A stretch of 54,737 nt of DNA from an uncultured bacterium (GCA_903884945.1 CAISGR010000175.1:1-54737); one strand, 5' to 3'; counted from the stretch's first letter, positions 8,130 through 18,065 are shown. Notes: generated by a model from the sequence alone, not told the origin. Translations and numbers: made by a program.

Positions 8130-9517
8130 GACCCGTTTTCCTTCCTCGCCGCAGCGATCGCGGCGCGAACCTGCACCGGCGCGGTACCGCCGAAGCTCGT
8201 CCGGCTCGCGACCGACGCATCGACACTGAGCACGCCATAGACGCGTTCGTCGATTCGCGCATCGATTGCCTGCAGTGCGGAAAGCGAAAGCTTGTCGAGC
8301 GCGATGCCCAGCTCCTCGGCGCGCTTCACCGCGCGGCCGGTGATATGATGCGCCTCGCGGAACGGCACGCCCGCCTCGCGCACCAGCCAGTCAGCAAGAT
8401 CGGTTGCTGTGGCGAAGCCGGATTCAGCGAGGCCGCGCATCCGGTCGGTGCGGAAGGTCGCGCTCTCGACCATGCCGGTCATCGCCGCGATCGACAGGGC
8501 GAGCAGGTCGTGCGCCTCGAACACCGGCGGCTTGTCGTCCTGCATATCCTTCGAATAGGCGAGCGGCAGGCCCTTCATCGTGATCATCAGCGCGGTGAGG
8601 CAGCCGATGATCCGCCCCGAATGGCCGCGGACCAGCTCGGCGGCATCGGGGTTGCGCTTCTGCGGCATGATCGAGGAGCCGGTCGACCATTGATCGGACA
8701 GCGAGATGAAGCCGAAGGGCTGCGACGCCCAGAGGATGAATTCCTCGGCGAGCCGAGACAGATGCAGCGCGCACTGTGCCGCGGCGGTGAGATACTCGAT
8801 CGCGAAATCGCGGTCGGAGACGCCGTCGAGCGAATTGCGCGTCGGCCCGTCGAAGCCAAGCGCGGCGGCGGTCATGGCGCGGTCGATCGGAAAGCCGGTG
8901 CCGGCCAGCGCGGCCGAACCGAGCGGGCACAGGTTCATCCGCGCGCGCGCGTCGGCGAAGCGGCTGCGGTCGCGCGCGATCATCTCGTGATAGGCCATCA
9001 GATGGTGGCCGAGCGTCACGGGCTGCGCGCTCTGCAGATGGGTGAAACCGGGCATAACGCTGTCGGCATGTTCCTCGGCGCGGGCGAGCAGGGCCTGCTG
9101 GAAATGCACCAGCCCCACCTCGACCGAATCGATCGCGTCGCGCACCCAGAGCTTGAAGTCGGTCGCAACCTGATCGTTGCGCGAGCGGGCCGTGTGAAGC
9201 CGCCCGGCGACTGGCCCGATCGCCTCGGCGAGTCGCGCCTCGGACTGCATATGGATGTCTTCGAGGATCAGGTCCTCGGCGACGCCATGCGCTTCATAGC
9301 CGGCTGCCACCGTATCGAGCCCGGCGGCGATGGCGGCGGCGTCCTCCGCCGATACGATCCCCTGCGCGCCGAGCATCGCGACATGGGCCTTCGATCCGGC
9401 GAGGTCCTGGCGCCAGAGACGCTTGTCGAACGGGATCGACGCATTTATCTCGCGCATCACCGCAGCCGGCCCTTCGGCGAAGCGGCCGCCCCACATGGCA
9501 TTGGATGCGTCCGACAT
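8126..9517 (-). CDS. argH: Argininosuccinate lyase
   Basis: ArgH splits argininosuccinate into arginine and fumarate. The protein has the fumarase/aspartase superfamily signature [12 protein letters not shown], plus [10 protein letters not shown] at the N-terminus, [13 protein letters not shown] and [10 protein letters not shown]. At 463 residues it is full length. The start could be ATG 9517 ([11 protein letters not shown]) or ATG 9496 (MWGGRF). A GGAAGGA sequence sits only one base before 9517, too close to be a normal ribosome site for it, so the shorter start is possible. It is the first gene of a five-gene minus-strand operon and diverges from tlpA. Confidence 0.95.
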   Translation of the reverse strand: MSDASNAMWGGRFAEGPAAVMREINASIPFDKRLWRQDLAGSKAHVAMLGAQGIVSAEDAAAIAAGLDTVAAGYEAHGVAEDLILEDIHMQSEARLAEAIGPVAGRLHTARSRNDQVATDFKLWVRDAIDSVEVGLVHFQQALLARAEEHADSVMPGFTHLQSAQPVTLGHHLMAYHEMIARDRSRFADARARMNLCPLGSAALAGTGFPIDRAMTAAALGFDGPTRNSLDGVSDRDFAIEYLTAAAQCALHLSRLAEEFILWASQPFGFISLSDQWSTGSSIMPQKRNPDAAELVRGHSGRIIGCLTALMITMKGLPLAYSKDMQDDKPPVFEAHDLLALSIAAMTGMVESATFRTDRMRGLAESGFATATDLADWLVREAGVPFREAHHITGRAVKRAEELGIALDKLSLSALQAIDARIDERVYGVLSVDASVASRTSFGGTAPVQVRAAIAAARKENGS

Positions 9518-9518
9518 G
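9515..9518. other. Overlapping divergent start codons (CATG)
   Basis: The palindrome CATG contains the ATG of tlpA on the plus strand and the ATG of argH on the minus strand, offset by one base. If both starts are used, each gene's promoter and ribosome site lie inside the other's coding region. The alternative argH start at 9496 would remove the overlap. Confidence 0.6.
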
Positions 9519-10112
9519 TCCTTCCGCTCGACGATCTCGTGTCTCCTGGGCCTCGGCCTGCTGATCGGCGGCTGCGATAGGCAAGTCTCCGCCCCGGAGC
9601 AAGCAAAGGCCACGCCTGCCGTGCCGGCAGCCCCCGCGGCGACCTCCGGGCCCAGGGAGGGCGAGAAGGTGATCGTCGATACGATCGGCACGCTCGACCG
9701 CAGCCATAAGGGCGAGGCGGCGCCGGCGGTGTCGTTCAAGGATCCTTCGGGCGCGCCGACCTCGGTCGCCGCGTTCCGCGGCAAGCCGGTGCTGCTCAAC
9801 CTCTGGGCGACCTGGTGCGCACCCTGTGTTGCCGAGATGCCGACGCTCGACAGGCTGGCGCGCGACATGACCGTCGTCGCGGTGAGCCAGGATCTCGGCG
9901 GGGCGGAGAAGGTCACGCCCTTCTTCGCCGCAAAGGGGCTCGCCCATCTCAAGCCCTATCTCGATCCCGAGGTGGGGCTGAGCACCGCCTATAATGCCGA
10001 GCTGCCGACCAGCATCCTCTATGATTCGACGGGTCATGAGGTCTGGCGGATGACGGGCGGGATGGACTGGACGAGCGCAACTGCGCGGGAATTGCTCGCC
10101 GAGGCGCGCTGA
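9516..10112 (+). CDS. TlpA-like thiol:disulfide lipoprotein
   Basis: A periplasmic membrane-anchored thioredoxin of the TlpA/ResA type. The signal peptide ([20 protein letters not shown]) ends in a lipobox with Cys20; an Ala/Pro linker follows; residues 60-198 form the thioredoxin fold with active site WATWCAPC (C101, C104) and the cis-Pro loop LPTSILYD. Start ATG 9516 shares the CATG with the argH start on the other strand. Likely reduces disulfides during cytochrome c maturation or in copper handling; the partner is unknown. In-frame ATG 9495 is an alternative but would spoil the signal peptide. Confidence 0.9.
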   Translation: MSFRSTISCLLGLGLLIGGCDRQVSAPEQAKATPAVPAAPAATSGPREGEKVIVDTIGTLDRSHKGEAAPAVSFKDPSGAPTSVAAFRGKPVLLNLWATWCAPCVAEMPTLDRLARDMTVVAVSQDLGGAEKVTPFFAAKGLAHLKPYLDPEVGLSTAYNAELPTSILYDSTGHEVWRMTGGMDWTSATARELLAEAR

Positions 10113-10166
10113 TCTCGACACGACAAGGCCCTTTTTCCGGCCGGGAATCGCCAACAGTCGGGTGCC

Positions 10167-10181
10167 ATATCTTCTAGATAT
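10167..10181. promoter_or_regulatory. 15-bp palindrome upstream of TonB receptor 1
   Basis: ATATCTTCTAGATAT is a perfect inverted repeat (6-bp arms, 3-bp centre) in the 233-base gap between tlpA and the receptor gene. It is AT-rich in GC-rich surroundings. Likely a protein-binding site; the binding factor is unknown. Confidence 0.45.
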
Positions 10182-10269
10182 ATCAGTGACTTGAAGTGGA
10201 CGCGGCGCGGCGTTTCGCGCCGCGGGTTGACGCATGCCCGAAGCGCACGTAGGAAAGCGTCGATTCTCG

Positions 10270-10281
10270 ATCATATATGAT
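10270..10281. promoter_or_regulatory. Candidate GntR operator upstream of TonB receptor 1
   Basis: ATCATATATGAT is a perfect 12-bp palindrome 65 bases before the receptor start. It fits the form AT-NN-TATA-NN-AT also seen at 24234, 30221 and, in part, 32991. The shared form suggests binding by the GntR/FCD regulator encoded at 33044. Confidence 0.55.
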
Positions 10282-10345
10282 ATCAAATCTCAAATAAGAT
10301 CAGATCGGGGATTAGAGGATAACCAGTCTGAAAGGGGGAACGGGG

Positions 10346-13300
10346 ATGCGCTTCTCGTCCAGAATCAAATTGAGTGGCTCCGTGATGGCATTGTCAGCGG
10401 CGCTCGCGCTGCTGCCGGGCAGCGCCTTCGCGCAGAGCAGTTCGACCGCGCAAAGGCCCGCCGCAGCGGACGATGCGCCATTGCCGCAGCTGCCGGACGG
10501 ATCGGATGTCGATACCAGCAAGGACATCATCGTCACCGGCACCAGCATCAAGGGTGTCGCGCCGATCGGCTCGAACTTGGTATCCGTCGGCCAGGCGACG
10601 ATCGAGAAGACCGCGCCGATCAACCTGTCGGAACTGACCAACACTGTTCCGGCGATCACGACCTCGGGCTCGGTCGCGCAGGGCGAAAACGGCTATTCCT
10701 ATTATTCGCCGCAGATCCACAGCCTCGCGGGCTCCTCGTCCAACACCACGCTGGTGATCGCGGACGGCCTGCGCCTGCCGGGCGGTGGCACCCAGTTCGC
10801 CCAGACCGATCCCAACATCATCCCGGTGAGCGCGATCGAGCGCGTCGAGGTCCTCGCGGACGGCGCATCGTCAGTCTATGGTTCGGACGCGGTCGCAGGC
10901 GTGGTCAACTATATCACGCGCAAGACCTTTGACGGCCTCGAGGCGAACGCCCGCTACGGCTTCGCCGACAAGTATCACAATTACGATATCAACTTCATCT
11001 GGGGCAAGAAGTGGGACACCGGCGGTGTCTACATCGCCGGCCAGTACAGCAATGCCAGCCCGCTCTATAACCGCGATCGCGCTTTTTCGAGCATGGGCGA
11101 CTACCGCCCGATCGGCGGCCGCAACACCAACAGCTATGCCTGCAATCCGGCGACGATCACGGTCAACGCGGTTTCGTCCGGCAGCGTACCCTCGGGCACC
11201 TATCTGTCGCCGAGCGCGACGACCCCGGTCGTCAACAACGCGGACAATGCGCCCTGCAACAACTCGATCTACACCGTGCTGCTGTCTGGCCAGTATCGCG
11301 CCAACGCGCTGTTCAAGGTCTATAACGAGTTCTCCGATCGCTTCCGGGTGACGGCGATGATGAACTACAACAACCAGAAGACGTCGCAGCTCAACGGACC
11401 CGGATCGATCACCAGCGCGACGGTGTTCGGCACCGGCGGCCTCGGTGCCGTCAACCTTCCCGGCCAGGTCAATCCGTTCTTCGTTGCGCCGGCCGGCGCC
11501 CCCAACGCCACCCGCGAAACGATCACCTGGCTCGCGACCCGCGCCGACGGCCAGTACGGCAAGAGCGAGTCCGAGGAGGATTCGCTCTACGCAACCGCCG
11601 TCGCCGAGTATGACATCACCGACAGCTGGAGCGTGAAGCTCAGCGACGCCTTCGGCAAGAACCGCTCGGCGCTCAACACGATCGACGGCTTCTGCACCGC
11701 CTGCGCCCTGCTCGCGCTCAATGGCACCGCGCAGACCAGCGGCAATCCCACCACGAGCGACATTGCCGGGCAGAATGTGATCGCGCTGAACCTGCCGCTC
11801 ACGGCGGCCAATGCGCTCGACGTATGGAATACCGGCGCGGCCAACCGCACCTCGGCGGCGACGCTGCGCTCGCTCTATGGCGCCGACACCCAGAACACGA
11901 ACTACAACACGTTCAACCAGATCAAGCTGGATTTCCAGGGCGGGCTGTTCAACCTGCCCGCCGGCCAGGTCAAGCTGGCGTTCGGCGGTGAATATTACTG
12001 GGCTGAGGAAACGCAGAAGATCAACGGCGCCAACAATACCGGCCCGACCGTTACCGGATCGTCCTTCCGGCAATATTATTACCATCGCACCGTGTCGTCG
12101 GCCTATGCCGAAATCGTCGTGCCGCTGATCTCCCCGGACATGGAAATCCCGTTGATGCACAAGATCGACATCGACATTTCCGGCCGGTACGACAGCTATA
12201 GCGATGTCGGCCACACGACGAACCCGAAGTTCGCCGCGAACTGGGAAATCGTCGAGGGCGTCAAGCTGCGCGGCAACTATGCGACAGCGTTCGTGGCGCC
12301 GCCGCTGGCCGTGATCGGCGATCCGACCCAGGGCTATCTCTACGCTTCGGGCAGCGTCGGGGTGCAGGGGCAGAACATCATCGTCCCGATCGCGAACTAC
12401 CCGACGGTCACGTCGATCCCGGGCGCCTCGTGCAACGCGACGACCTGCACGATCGGCCTCGCCGCGAACCAGGGCCTGCGGCGTCAGCTCGGCGGTGGTT
12501 TCACCAACGAGGTGCCGCAGACCGGCGAGAGCTATTCGTTCGGTATCGATCTCGCCCCGCGCTTCATGCCGGGCTTCATCGCGTCGGCGACCTTCTTCCA
12601 CAACAAGTTCGTCGGCGGCGTGAGCTCGCCGAGCCCGACCGCGATCGTCAACTCGGCCGGCCTGCACGACCTGCTGACGCTCTGCCCGACGACCTGCACC
12701 CAGGCGCAGATCGATACCTTCGCCAACATCGCCAATGGCGCGACCATCTCCGGCGCGGTGCCGGCGCAGGTCTATTTCCTCCTCGACCAGAGCTCGCGCA
12801 ACGCGCTCAACCTGACGGTCGAGGGGATCGATGCCAGCTTCACCTATCGCACGCCGATCGGTGACTTCGGCACCTTCACCTTCGGCAGCGCGCTGACCTA
12901 CTTCACCAAGTTCAAGCAGAACTTCGGGGGCGGCAGCGACTTCAGCATCCTGAACACGTCGGGTTACAACACGACCTTCCCGTCGATCCAGTTCAAGAAC
13001 CGTGCGCAGCTGGGCTGGGAAATGGGCGGCTTCTCCGCCGACCTGTTCTGGAATCACACGGGTGGCTACCGCAACTGGATCAGCACCTCGATCCTGCCGA
13101 TCACGGTCGACTCGAAGGGCAATCCGACCGGCGGCGGCGATCATGTGAAGCCGGACAATACCTTCGACCTGCACGTCCAGTATACGCTCAAGAACGAGAG
13201 CATGTTCAATGGCTGGCAGGCCTATATCGACGTGAAGAACCTCTTCGACAGCGATCCGCCTTTCTACAGCGGCAACACGGCGGGCATCATCGGTGGTGCG

Positions 13301-13372
13301 TTCGGCTATAACGGGTTCGTCTCGAACCCGCTCGGACGCCTCATCTCGGTGGGCCTCCGCGCCAAGTTCTGA
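10346..13372 (+). CDS. TonB-dependent outer-membrane receptor 1
   Basis: A 1008-residue TonB-dependent transporter that takes substrate across the outer membrane. A signal peptide (to about AFAQS) is followed by the TonB-box-like DIIVTGTSIKGVAPIG, the plug domain (IERVEVLADGASSVYGSDAV), and a 22-strand barrel ending in GLRAKF with a terminal Phe. No N-terminal STN signalling domain is seen. GGGGGAACGGGG lies directly before the ATG. Barrel loops are long and rich in Asn and Cys. A factor-independent terminator follows. Nearest functional hint is the amidohydrolase and MFS carrier downstream and a candidate GntR site upstream; the ligand is unknown. Confidence 0.92.
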   Translation: MRFSSRIKLSGSVMALSAALALLPGSAFAQSSSTAQRPAAADDAPLPQLPDGSDVDTSKDIIVTGTSIKGVAPIGSNLVSVGQATIEKTAPINLSELTNTVPAITTSGSVAQGENGYSYYSPQIHSLAGSSSNTTLVIADGLRLPGGGTQFAQTDPNIIPVSAIERVEVLADGASSVYGSDAVAGVVNYITRKTFDGLEANARYGFADKYHNYDINFIWGKKWDTGGVYIAGQYSNASPLYNRDRAFSSMGDYRPIGGRNTNSYACNPATITVNAVSSGSVPSGTYLSPSATTPVVNNADNAPCNNSIYTVLLSGQYRANALFKVYNEFSDRFRVTAMMNYNNQKTSQLNGPGSITSATVFGTGGLGAVNLPGQVNPFFVAPAGAPNATRETITWLATRADGQYGKSESEEDSLYATAVAEYDITDSWSVKLSDAFGKNRSALNTIDGFCTACALLALNGTAQTSGNPTTSDIAGQNVIALNLPLTAANALDVWNTGAANRTSAATLRSLYGADTQNTNYNTFNQIKLDFQGGLFNLPAGQVKLAFGGEYYWAEETQKINGANNTGPTVTGSSFRQYYYHRTVSSAYAEIVVPLISPDMEIPLMHKIDIDISGRYDSYSDVGHTTNPKFAANWEIVEGVKLRGNYATAFVAPPLAVIGDPTQGYLYASGSVGVQGQNIIVPIANYPTVTSIPGASCNATTCTIGLAANQGLRRQLGGGFTNEVPQTGESYSFGIDLAPRFMPGFIASATFFHNKFVGGVSSPSPTAIVNSAGLHDLLTLCPTTCTQAQIDTFANIANGATISGAVPAQVYFLLDQSSRNALNLTVEGIDASFTYRTPIGDFGTFTFGSALTYFTKFKQNFGGGSDFSILNTSGYNTTFPSIQFKNRAQLGWEMGGFSADLFWNHTGGYRNWISTSILPITVDSKGNPTGGGDHVKPDNTFDLHVQYTLKNESMFNGWQAYIDVKNLFDSDPPFYSGNTAGIIGGAFGYNGFVSNPLGRLISVGLRAKF

Positions 13373-13382
13373 TCCCTCCTGC

Positions 13383-13416
13383 CTGCCCGCCCCTTTGCGG
13401 GGGCGGGCAGTTTTTT
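13383..13416 (+). terminator. Factor-independent terminator after TonB receptor 1
   Basis: A strong hairpin (CTGCCCGCCCC, loop, GGGGCGGGCAG) is followed directly by six T residues. It lies 11 bases after the receptor stop and separates the receptor from the amidohydrolase unit. Confidence 0.9.
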
Positions 13417-13753
13417 CCCTACCCAAGCGGAACAAGACCAACCATGAAGATCGGCCAGCGGGAACAGATGCGCAGGGGATACCATCCCGGCGCCAGCCGC
13501 ATGGCCCCTGTCCTTCACGCCCGGGCCACGCGCGAAGAGCCGGCGCGCCCCGCACGCCGCGTCGCGACGCCGTGCCGCTCCACCCCTTTCAGCTATCCGG
13601 GGGGGCGCCGTGCCGCCCCGCGCCGGTATCCTACCCCTGCGCCGGTATCGCCCATCCCCTTGCGGGATCGCCCCGGCGCGCCTGCGGCCATGCCGATGCC
13701 GACGCAATCAAACAACGGGGCCGGCAATGCCCCGAGCAAATGGAGCGGGTCCC
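13417..13753. other. Gap between terminator and amidohydrolase
   Basis: 337 bases with no supported gene. An open frame starting at 13444 lacks a ribosome site and has a low-complexity Arg/Pro composition. An 11-base direct repeat (GCGCCGGTATC) occurs twice near 13620-13650. The promoter of the amidohydrolase must lie here, but I see no clear -35/-10 pair. Confidence 0.5.
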
Positions 13754-15127
13754 ATGCGAGTTTCTAACCTGGTGCGCGCGCTGGCGCTGACGGCGGGAGC
13801 GATCGCTGCCGCGCCCGCGACGGCGAAGACCGAAGCATTTTCCCACTTCACCCTGATCGACGGCACCGGCCGGGCGCCGGTGCGCGACGCGGCGCTGATC
13901 GTCCGCGACGGCAAGATCAGCTGGGTCGGCCCTGCCGCGCGGCTGAAGGTGCCCAAGGGCGTGAAGGTCGACGATCTCGCGGGCAAGTTCGTCATGCCCG
14001 GCCTGATCGACAACCATGTCCATCTGGGGCTGGTCGACGGCATCGCGCAGGACCTGAAATATTACACGCCGGAAAGCGTCGAGCGCCAGCTCCGCCTCTA
14101 TGCCGCCTATGGCGTGACCTCGGTCCAGGTGCTCGGCACCGACAAGGACGAGATCCATGCCATCGTGCGCGATATCCGTGCCGGCCCGGCCGGGCGCGCG
14201 CGGGTCTGGACCGCAGGCCGCGGCGTGGTGTTCCAGGGCAGCTATGGCGGCGTGCCCGGGCTGCCGGCGCAGGTCGCGACGCCCGCCGACGCGAGGGCGA
14301 TGGTCGATCGCGAGGTCGCCAAGGGCGCCGATTTCATCAAATTGTGGGTCGACGACGAATTCGGATCGCTGCCGGACCGCATGCCGCCTGCGATCAGCAG
14401 CGCAGTGATCGCCGAGGCGCACAAGGACGGCAAGAAGGCCGTGGCGCATGTCTACTATTACGACAATGCCGCCGAGCTGACGCGCGAGGGCGTGAACGGC
14501 TTTGCGCATTCAGTCCGCGACAAGCCGGTCGACGCCCGGCTGCTCGCGGCGATGAAGGCGAAGGGCGTGTGGCAGATGGCGGCGACGCTCAGCCGCGAGG
14601 CGAGCTTCACCTATGACCTGCTCCCGTTCGTCGACGACCCCTTCTTTTCGCGCGGGGTGACGCCGCAGGTCGTGGCCGACCTGAAGAATCCCGAGCGGCG
14701 CAAGCGCCTCGCCTCGGGCCCGAATTTCCCGAAATATCCGGCGGTGCTGAAGACCGCGATGGAGAATTTCGGCCGCGAGGCGAAGGCCGGCATCCCCTAT
14801 GGCATGGGCACCGACAGCGGCCCGACCGCGCGCTTCCCGGGCTATTTCGCGCATTGGGAACTGGAGCTGATGGTTCGATCCGGCATCACGCCGCTCCAGG
14901 CGCTGACCGCCGCGACCGGGAGCAACGCCCGGTTCATGGGGGCGGCCAATGTCGGCACGATCCAGCCGGGCAAGGCCGCTGACCTGCTCGTGCTCGACCG
15001 GGATCCGACCCGCGACATCCGCAACACCCGCGCGATCGACCGGGTGCTCATCGCGGGCGAGAGCGTGCCGACGATCTGGCAGACCTGTGTCGGCCGCCCC
15101 GCCGATGCGTGCGGGCCAGCCAAATGA
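13754..15127 (+). CDS. Secreted metal-dependent amidohydrolase
   Basis: Amidohydrolase-superfamily enzyme of 457 residues with a Sec signal peptide (MRVSNLVRALALTAGAIAAA). Metal-ligand motifs are in order: HxH in LIDNHVHLG, Lys in ADFIKLWVDDE (candidate carboxylated lysine), His in KKAVAHVYYY, His in GFAHSVRD and Asp in MGTDSGP. The C-terminal ADLLVLDRDP strand is typical of the imidazolonepropionase-like/prolidase branch. Start ATG 13754 was chosen because the signal peptide begins there, although the frame is open from 13610. Its stop overlaps the MFS start (ATGA). It probably hydrolyses an amide, lactam or ester in the periplasm; substrate unknown. Confidence 0.87.
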   Translation: MRVSNLVRALALTAGAIAAAPATAKTEAFSHFTLIDGTGRAPVRDAALIVRDGKISWVGPAARLKVPKGVKVDDLAGKFVMPGLIDNHVHLGLVDGIAQDLKYYTPESVERQLRLYAAYGVTSVQVLGTDKDEIHAIVRDIRAGPAGRARVWTAGRGVVFQGSYGGVPGLPAQVATPADARAMVDREVAKGADFIKLWVDDEFGSLPDRMPPAISSAVIAEAHKDGKKAVAHVYYYDNAAELTREGVNGFAHSVRDKPVDARLLAAMKAKGVWQMAATLSREASFTYDLLPFVDDPFFSRGVTPQVVADLKNPERRKRLASGPNFPKYPAVLKTAMENFGREAKAGIPYGMGTDSGPTARFPGYFAHWELELMVRSGITPLQALTAATGSNARFMGAANVGTIQPGKAADLLVLDRDPTRDIRNTRAIDRVLIAGESVPTIWQTCVGRPADACGPAK

Positions 15128-16437
15128 GCCTGACTCCGCTTCCGCTGTCGGCGATCGTCACCGGCGGGCCGCGCGCGTCGCGGGTGCGCTACATGGTGCT
15201 CGGCTTCGTCATCGCCGCCTATTTCATCACCTATATGGACCGGGTGCTGCTTTCCGCCTCGGTGCCGTCGATCGAGCAGGAGTTCGGCTTCACCACCATC
15301 ACCATGGGCTGGGTGCTGTTCTGCTACCAGATCGCCTATGCGCTGTTCCAGATTCCGGGCGGCTGGCTGGGCGACCGGATCGGCCCGCGGCTGGCCATGG
15401 CCGGGGTGGTCATCTGGTGGTCGACCTTCACCGCGCTCACCTCCTTCACCTGGGGCGCCACCTCGATGGCGATCTGCCTGTTCCTGATCGGCATGGGCGA
15501 GGCGGGTGCGTTCCCGATCGCCAACCGGGCGCTCTCGCGCTGGATGCTGCCGTCGGAGCGGGGCCTGGCGCAGGGGGCGACGCATGCCGGATCGCGCTTC
15601 GGCGGGGCAGTCACGCCCGTCATGGTGGTGGCGCTGATCGCCGCGTACAGCTGGCGCGCGCCCTTCCTGATCTTTGCGGTGGTGGGCGTGGTCTGGGCGC
15701 TGTGCTGGTATCGCTTCTACCGCAATACGCCGTACGAACATCCGCTGGTCAATGAGGGCGAGCGGGACACGATCACGGGCGCGCTCGGCCATTTCGCCAA
15801 GGGCAAGCGGACCGTGCCCTGGGGGCAGATCCTGTCGAATCCGCAGACCTGGCTGCTCTCGGCCATGTATTTCTGCTATGGCTACGACATCGGCGTCTTC
15901 CTCAGCTGGTTTCCCAAATATCTGAGCGCGGCGCGCGGCTTCGATCTTGCGCAGATGGGCTTCTACGCGAGCCTGCCGCTGATCGCCGGCCTGATCGGGG
16001 ACATTTCGGGCGGGCTCGCCTCGGACCTGATCCTGAAGCGCACCGGCAATGTGAAATTCTCGCGCCGGATCGTATCGGTCATCGGTTTCGGCCTGTCGAG
16101 CGTCGCGGTGACCCTGGCGGCCCTGGCGGCCGATCCGATGATCAGCATCGCCTGGTTCTGCCTCGGCGTATTTGCCCTGGAGCTGACCGTGGGCGTGTCC
16201 TGGGCGGTGACGCTCGATGTCGGCGGCGAGTTCGCCGGGTCGGCTTCGGCGGTGATGAACACGCTCGGCAATATCGGCGCGTCCCTGGCGGTAGTCGCGA
16301 CCCCCTATGTGGTGAAATCCTACAGCTGGGGCGCAGCGTTCGGGATCATCGCGGGCCTCGCGCTCGCCGCCGCCATCCTGTGCCTTACCGTCGACGCGTC
16401 GCGCCGCCTCTATCGGCTCGAGCCTGCCGATGGATGA
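15124..16437 (+). CDS. MFS transporter, anion:cation symporter type
   Basis: A 12-helix major facilitator of 437 residues. The N-terminal half has YFITYMDRVLLSASVPSIEQ followed by the A-motif region GGWLGDRIGPR; the sixth-helix region and FYRNTPYEHP mark the ACS family (hexuronate, phthalate, aromatic acid carriers). The C-terminal half carries GDISGGLASDLILKR. Its ATG overlaps the amidohydrolase stop, so the carrier likely imports the product of that enzyme across the inner membrane. Not related closely to the second MFS at 22871 beyond family level. Confidence 0.9.
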   Translation: MSLTPLPLSAIVTGGPRASRVRYMVLGFVIAAYFITYMDRVLLSASVPSIEQEFGFTTITMGWVLFCYQIAYALFQIPGGWLGDRIGPRLAMAGVVIWWSTFTALTSFTWGATSMAICLFLIGMGEAGAFPIANRALSRWMLPSERGLAQGATHAGSRFGGAVTPVMVVALIAAYSWRAPFLIFAVVGVVWALCWYRFYRNTPYEHPLVNEGERDTITGALGHFAKGKRTVPWGQILSNPQTWLLSAMYFCYGYDIGVFLSWFPKYLSAARGFDLAQMGFYASLPLIAGLIGDISGGLASDLILKRTGNVKFSRRIVSVIGFGLSSVAVTLAALAADPMISIAWFCLGVFALELTVGVSWAVTLDVGGEFAGSASAVMNTLGNIGASLAVVATPYVVKSYSWGAAFGIIAGLALAAAILCLTVDASRRLYRLEPADG

Positions 16438-16808
16438 GTGGTGACGGATGCGCGCGCGCGCCATCGATCGTTGCGAGGGGCTGGGGGATCGTACCGGCTC
16501 CATCGCCAGTTCAAGTCCGGAAGCGAGGCAATGACTGCCATGTTGCGTGCTGGAGTGCGAATGCGATATTCTGATCGCCTGACAACGTTGGTCCTGCCGA
16601 CGGCCGGGACCGGCGCATCGAGCGCCGCGCTGCGCGGGGTGGTCCATCGCCCCGCCGCGCCAGGTCGTGCCCGCTGCGACATATGTTTTTGCGGTCGTCC
16701 CCATCCAGAAGCGGGCGGACGTCATCGCCCGGCTCCGACGGAACGGTGCCCCAGGCGGCACGAACTGATCATGCGCTTTTTTCCACACTCTCGCTCGGTA
16801 GGCTTCCA
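16438..16808. other. Gap upstream of alcohol dehydrogenase
   Basis: 371 bases without a supported gene. It holds GCGAT-ATTCTG-ATCGC (16564-16578), a short inverted repeat, and a weak promoter-like pair TTGCGT (near 16543) with TATTCT 18 bases downstream. No terminator with a T-run was seen after the MFS gene. Confidence 0.4.
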
Positions 16809-18065
16809 ATGACCATTTTCGGCGCCATGCGCCTTCCCCGTTCTGTCCTGTTCGGTGCCGGGCAGCGCCGCGCCATCGGCGCTGTCACTGCCTCGCTCGG
16901 CAAGCGGGCCCTGATCTGCACCGATGCCCGGCTGAGCGCCGATCCCGAATTCGCGACGATGCTCGCCGATCTCGCCGCCGCCGGGGTCGACGTGCATGTC
17001 TATGACCAGACCCAGCCCGACCTGCCGATCGACTCGATCCTGGAATGCGTCGAGCAGGTTCGCGGCTTTACCGCGGATGTCGTGCTCGGCGTCGGCGGGG
17101 GCAGCTGCATGGACCTGTCCAAGGTCGTCGCGGTGCTGCTCGCGCATGGCGGGCGGATCAGCGACTATTATGGCGAGTTCAAGGTGCCGGGCCCGGTGCT
17201 GCCGCTGGTCGCGGTGCCGACCACCTCGGGCACGGGTTCCGAAGTGACGCCGGTGGCGGTGGTCTCGGATCATGAGCTCGGCGCCAAGGTCGGCATCGCC
17301 AGCCCCTATCTGATCCCGATGGCGGCGATCTGCGATCCGGAGCTGACCATCACCTGCCCGAAGGGCCTGACCGCCTGTTCGGGGTCGGACGCGATGACTC
17401 ATGCGGTCGAGGCCTTCACGGCGCTCGCCCGCCCGGTCGACGCGACGCTCACCCAGGAGCATGTGTTCGTCGGCAAGAACGCCCTGTCGGACCATTTCGC
17501 CAAGCTGGCGGTGAAGTGCGTGTGGGACAGCCTGAAGCCAGCCTATGACGACGGCAGCAACGTCGCCGCTCGCGAGCAGCTGATGCTCGGCTCGCTCGCC
17601 GCCGGCTGCGCCTTTGGCGTGGCGGGGACGGCGGCGGCGCATGCCCTGCAATATCCGGTCGGCAATCTGACGCACACCGCGCATGGCGACGGTGTCGCGG
17701 CACTGCTGCCCTATGTCATGCAGTTCAACCGTCCGGCCGCCGTCCCCGCCTTTGCCGAACTCGCCCGTGTCGTCGGGCTGGGATCGCCGGGCGATGACGA
17801 GGATGTGCTCTCGCAGCGCTTCATCGACGGGATCGCCGAGCTGTTCGCCTCGGTCGGCATCCCCATCTCGCTCAAGCAGCTCGGCCTGGCCGAAGACATG
17901 CAGGACTATGTCGCGGAGAACGGCCTGAAGGCGCAACGCCTGATCAAGAACAACCCCCGTCCTCTCGATCTCGACGCGATGCGCAGCATCACCGCGGCGG
18001 CCTATGCCGGCGACCGGTCGATGCTGCTCGAAGGCGTGAATCTGGACCTTCAAAAGGCAATATGA
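16809..18065 (+). CDS. Iron-containing alcohol dehydrogenase (group III)
   Basis: A 418-residue NAD(P)-dependent alcohol dehydrogenase of the iron family. GVGGGSCMDLSK is the dinucleotide loop, PTTSGTGSEVTPVAV the following signature, and the metal ligands are visible as D and H in GSDAMTHAVEAF, H in AAAHALQYP and H in THTAHGDG. The gene overlaps the aldehyde dehydrogenase start (ATGATGG at 18062). Coupling to a succinate-semialdehyde-type dehydrogenase suggests oxidation of an omega-hydroxy acid such as 4-hydroxybutyrate; this is inference, and related enzymes include maleylacetate reductases and lactaldehyde reductases. Start ATG 16809 gives the usual family N-terminus (PRSVLFGAGQ). Confidence 0.9.
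   Translation: MTIFGAMRLPRSVLFGAGQRRAIGAVTASLGKRALICTDARLSADPEFATMLADLAAAGVDVHVYDQTQPDLPIDSILECVEQVRGFTADVVLGVGGGSCMDLSKVVAVLLAHGGRISDYYGEFKVPGPVLPLVAVPTTSGTGSEVTPVAVVSDHELGAKVGIASPYLIPMAAICDPELTITCPKGLTACSGSDAMTHAVEAFTALARPVDATLTQEHVFVGKNALSDHFAKLAVKCVWDSLKPAYDDGSNVAAREQLMLGSLAAGCAFGVAGTAAAHALQYPVGNLTHTAHGDGVAALLPYVMQFNRPAAVPAFAELARVVGLGSPGDDEDVLSQRFIDGIAELFASVGIPISLKQLGLAEDMQDYVAENGLKAQRLIKNNPRPLDLDAMRSITAAAYAGDRSMLLEGVNLDLQKAI

Noticed and set aside
10871..13555. Minus-strand open frame of 894 codons opposite TonB receptor 1
   Set aside because: Same low-complexity Arg/Val/Gly composition with no signal or domain; the plus strand encodes a clear receptor over the same bases.
13620..13650. 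Direct repeat GCGCCGGTATC before the amidohydrolase as an operator pair
   Set aside because: Only two copies in a low-complexity GC-rich stretch, and not found before other genes of the block.
13444..13767. Possible small gene (107 codons) between the terminator and the amidohydrolase
   Set aside because: No ribosome site, low-complexity Arg/Pro product and overlap with the amidohydrolase start.
14842..16809. Minus-strand open frame of 655 codons opposite the MFS gene
   Set aside because: Shadow of a 12-helix carrier; its Arg/His-rich product has no recognisable domain.
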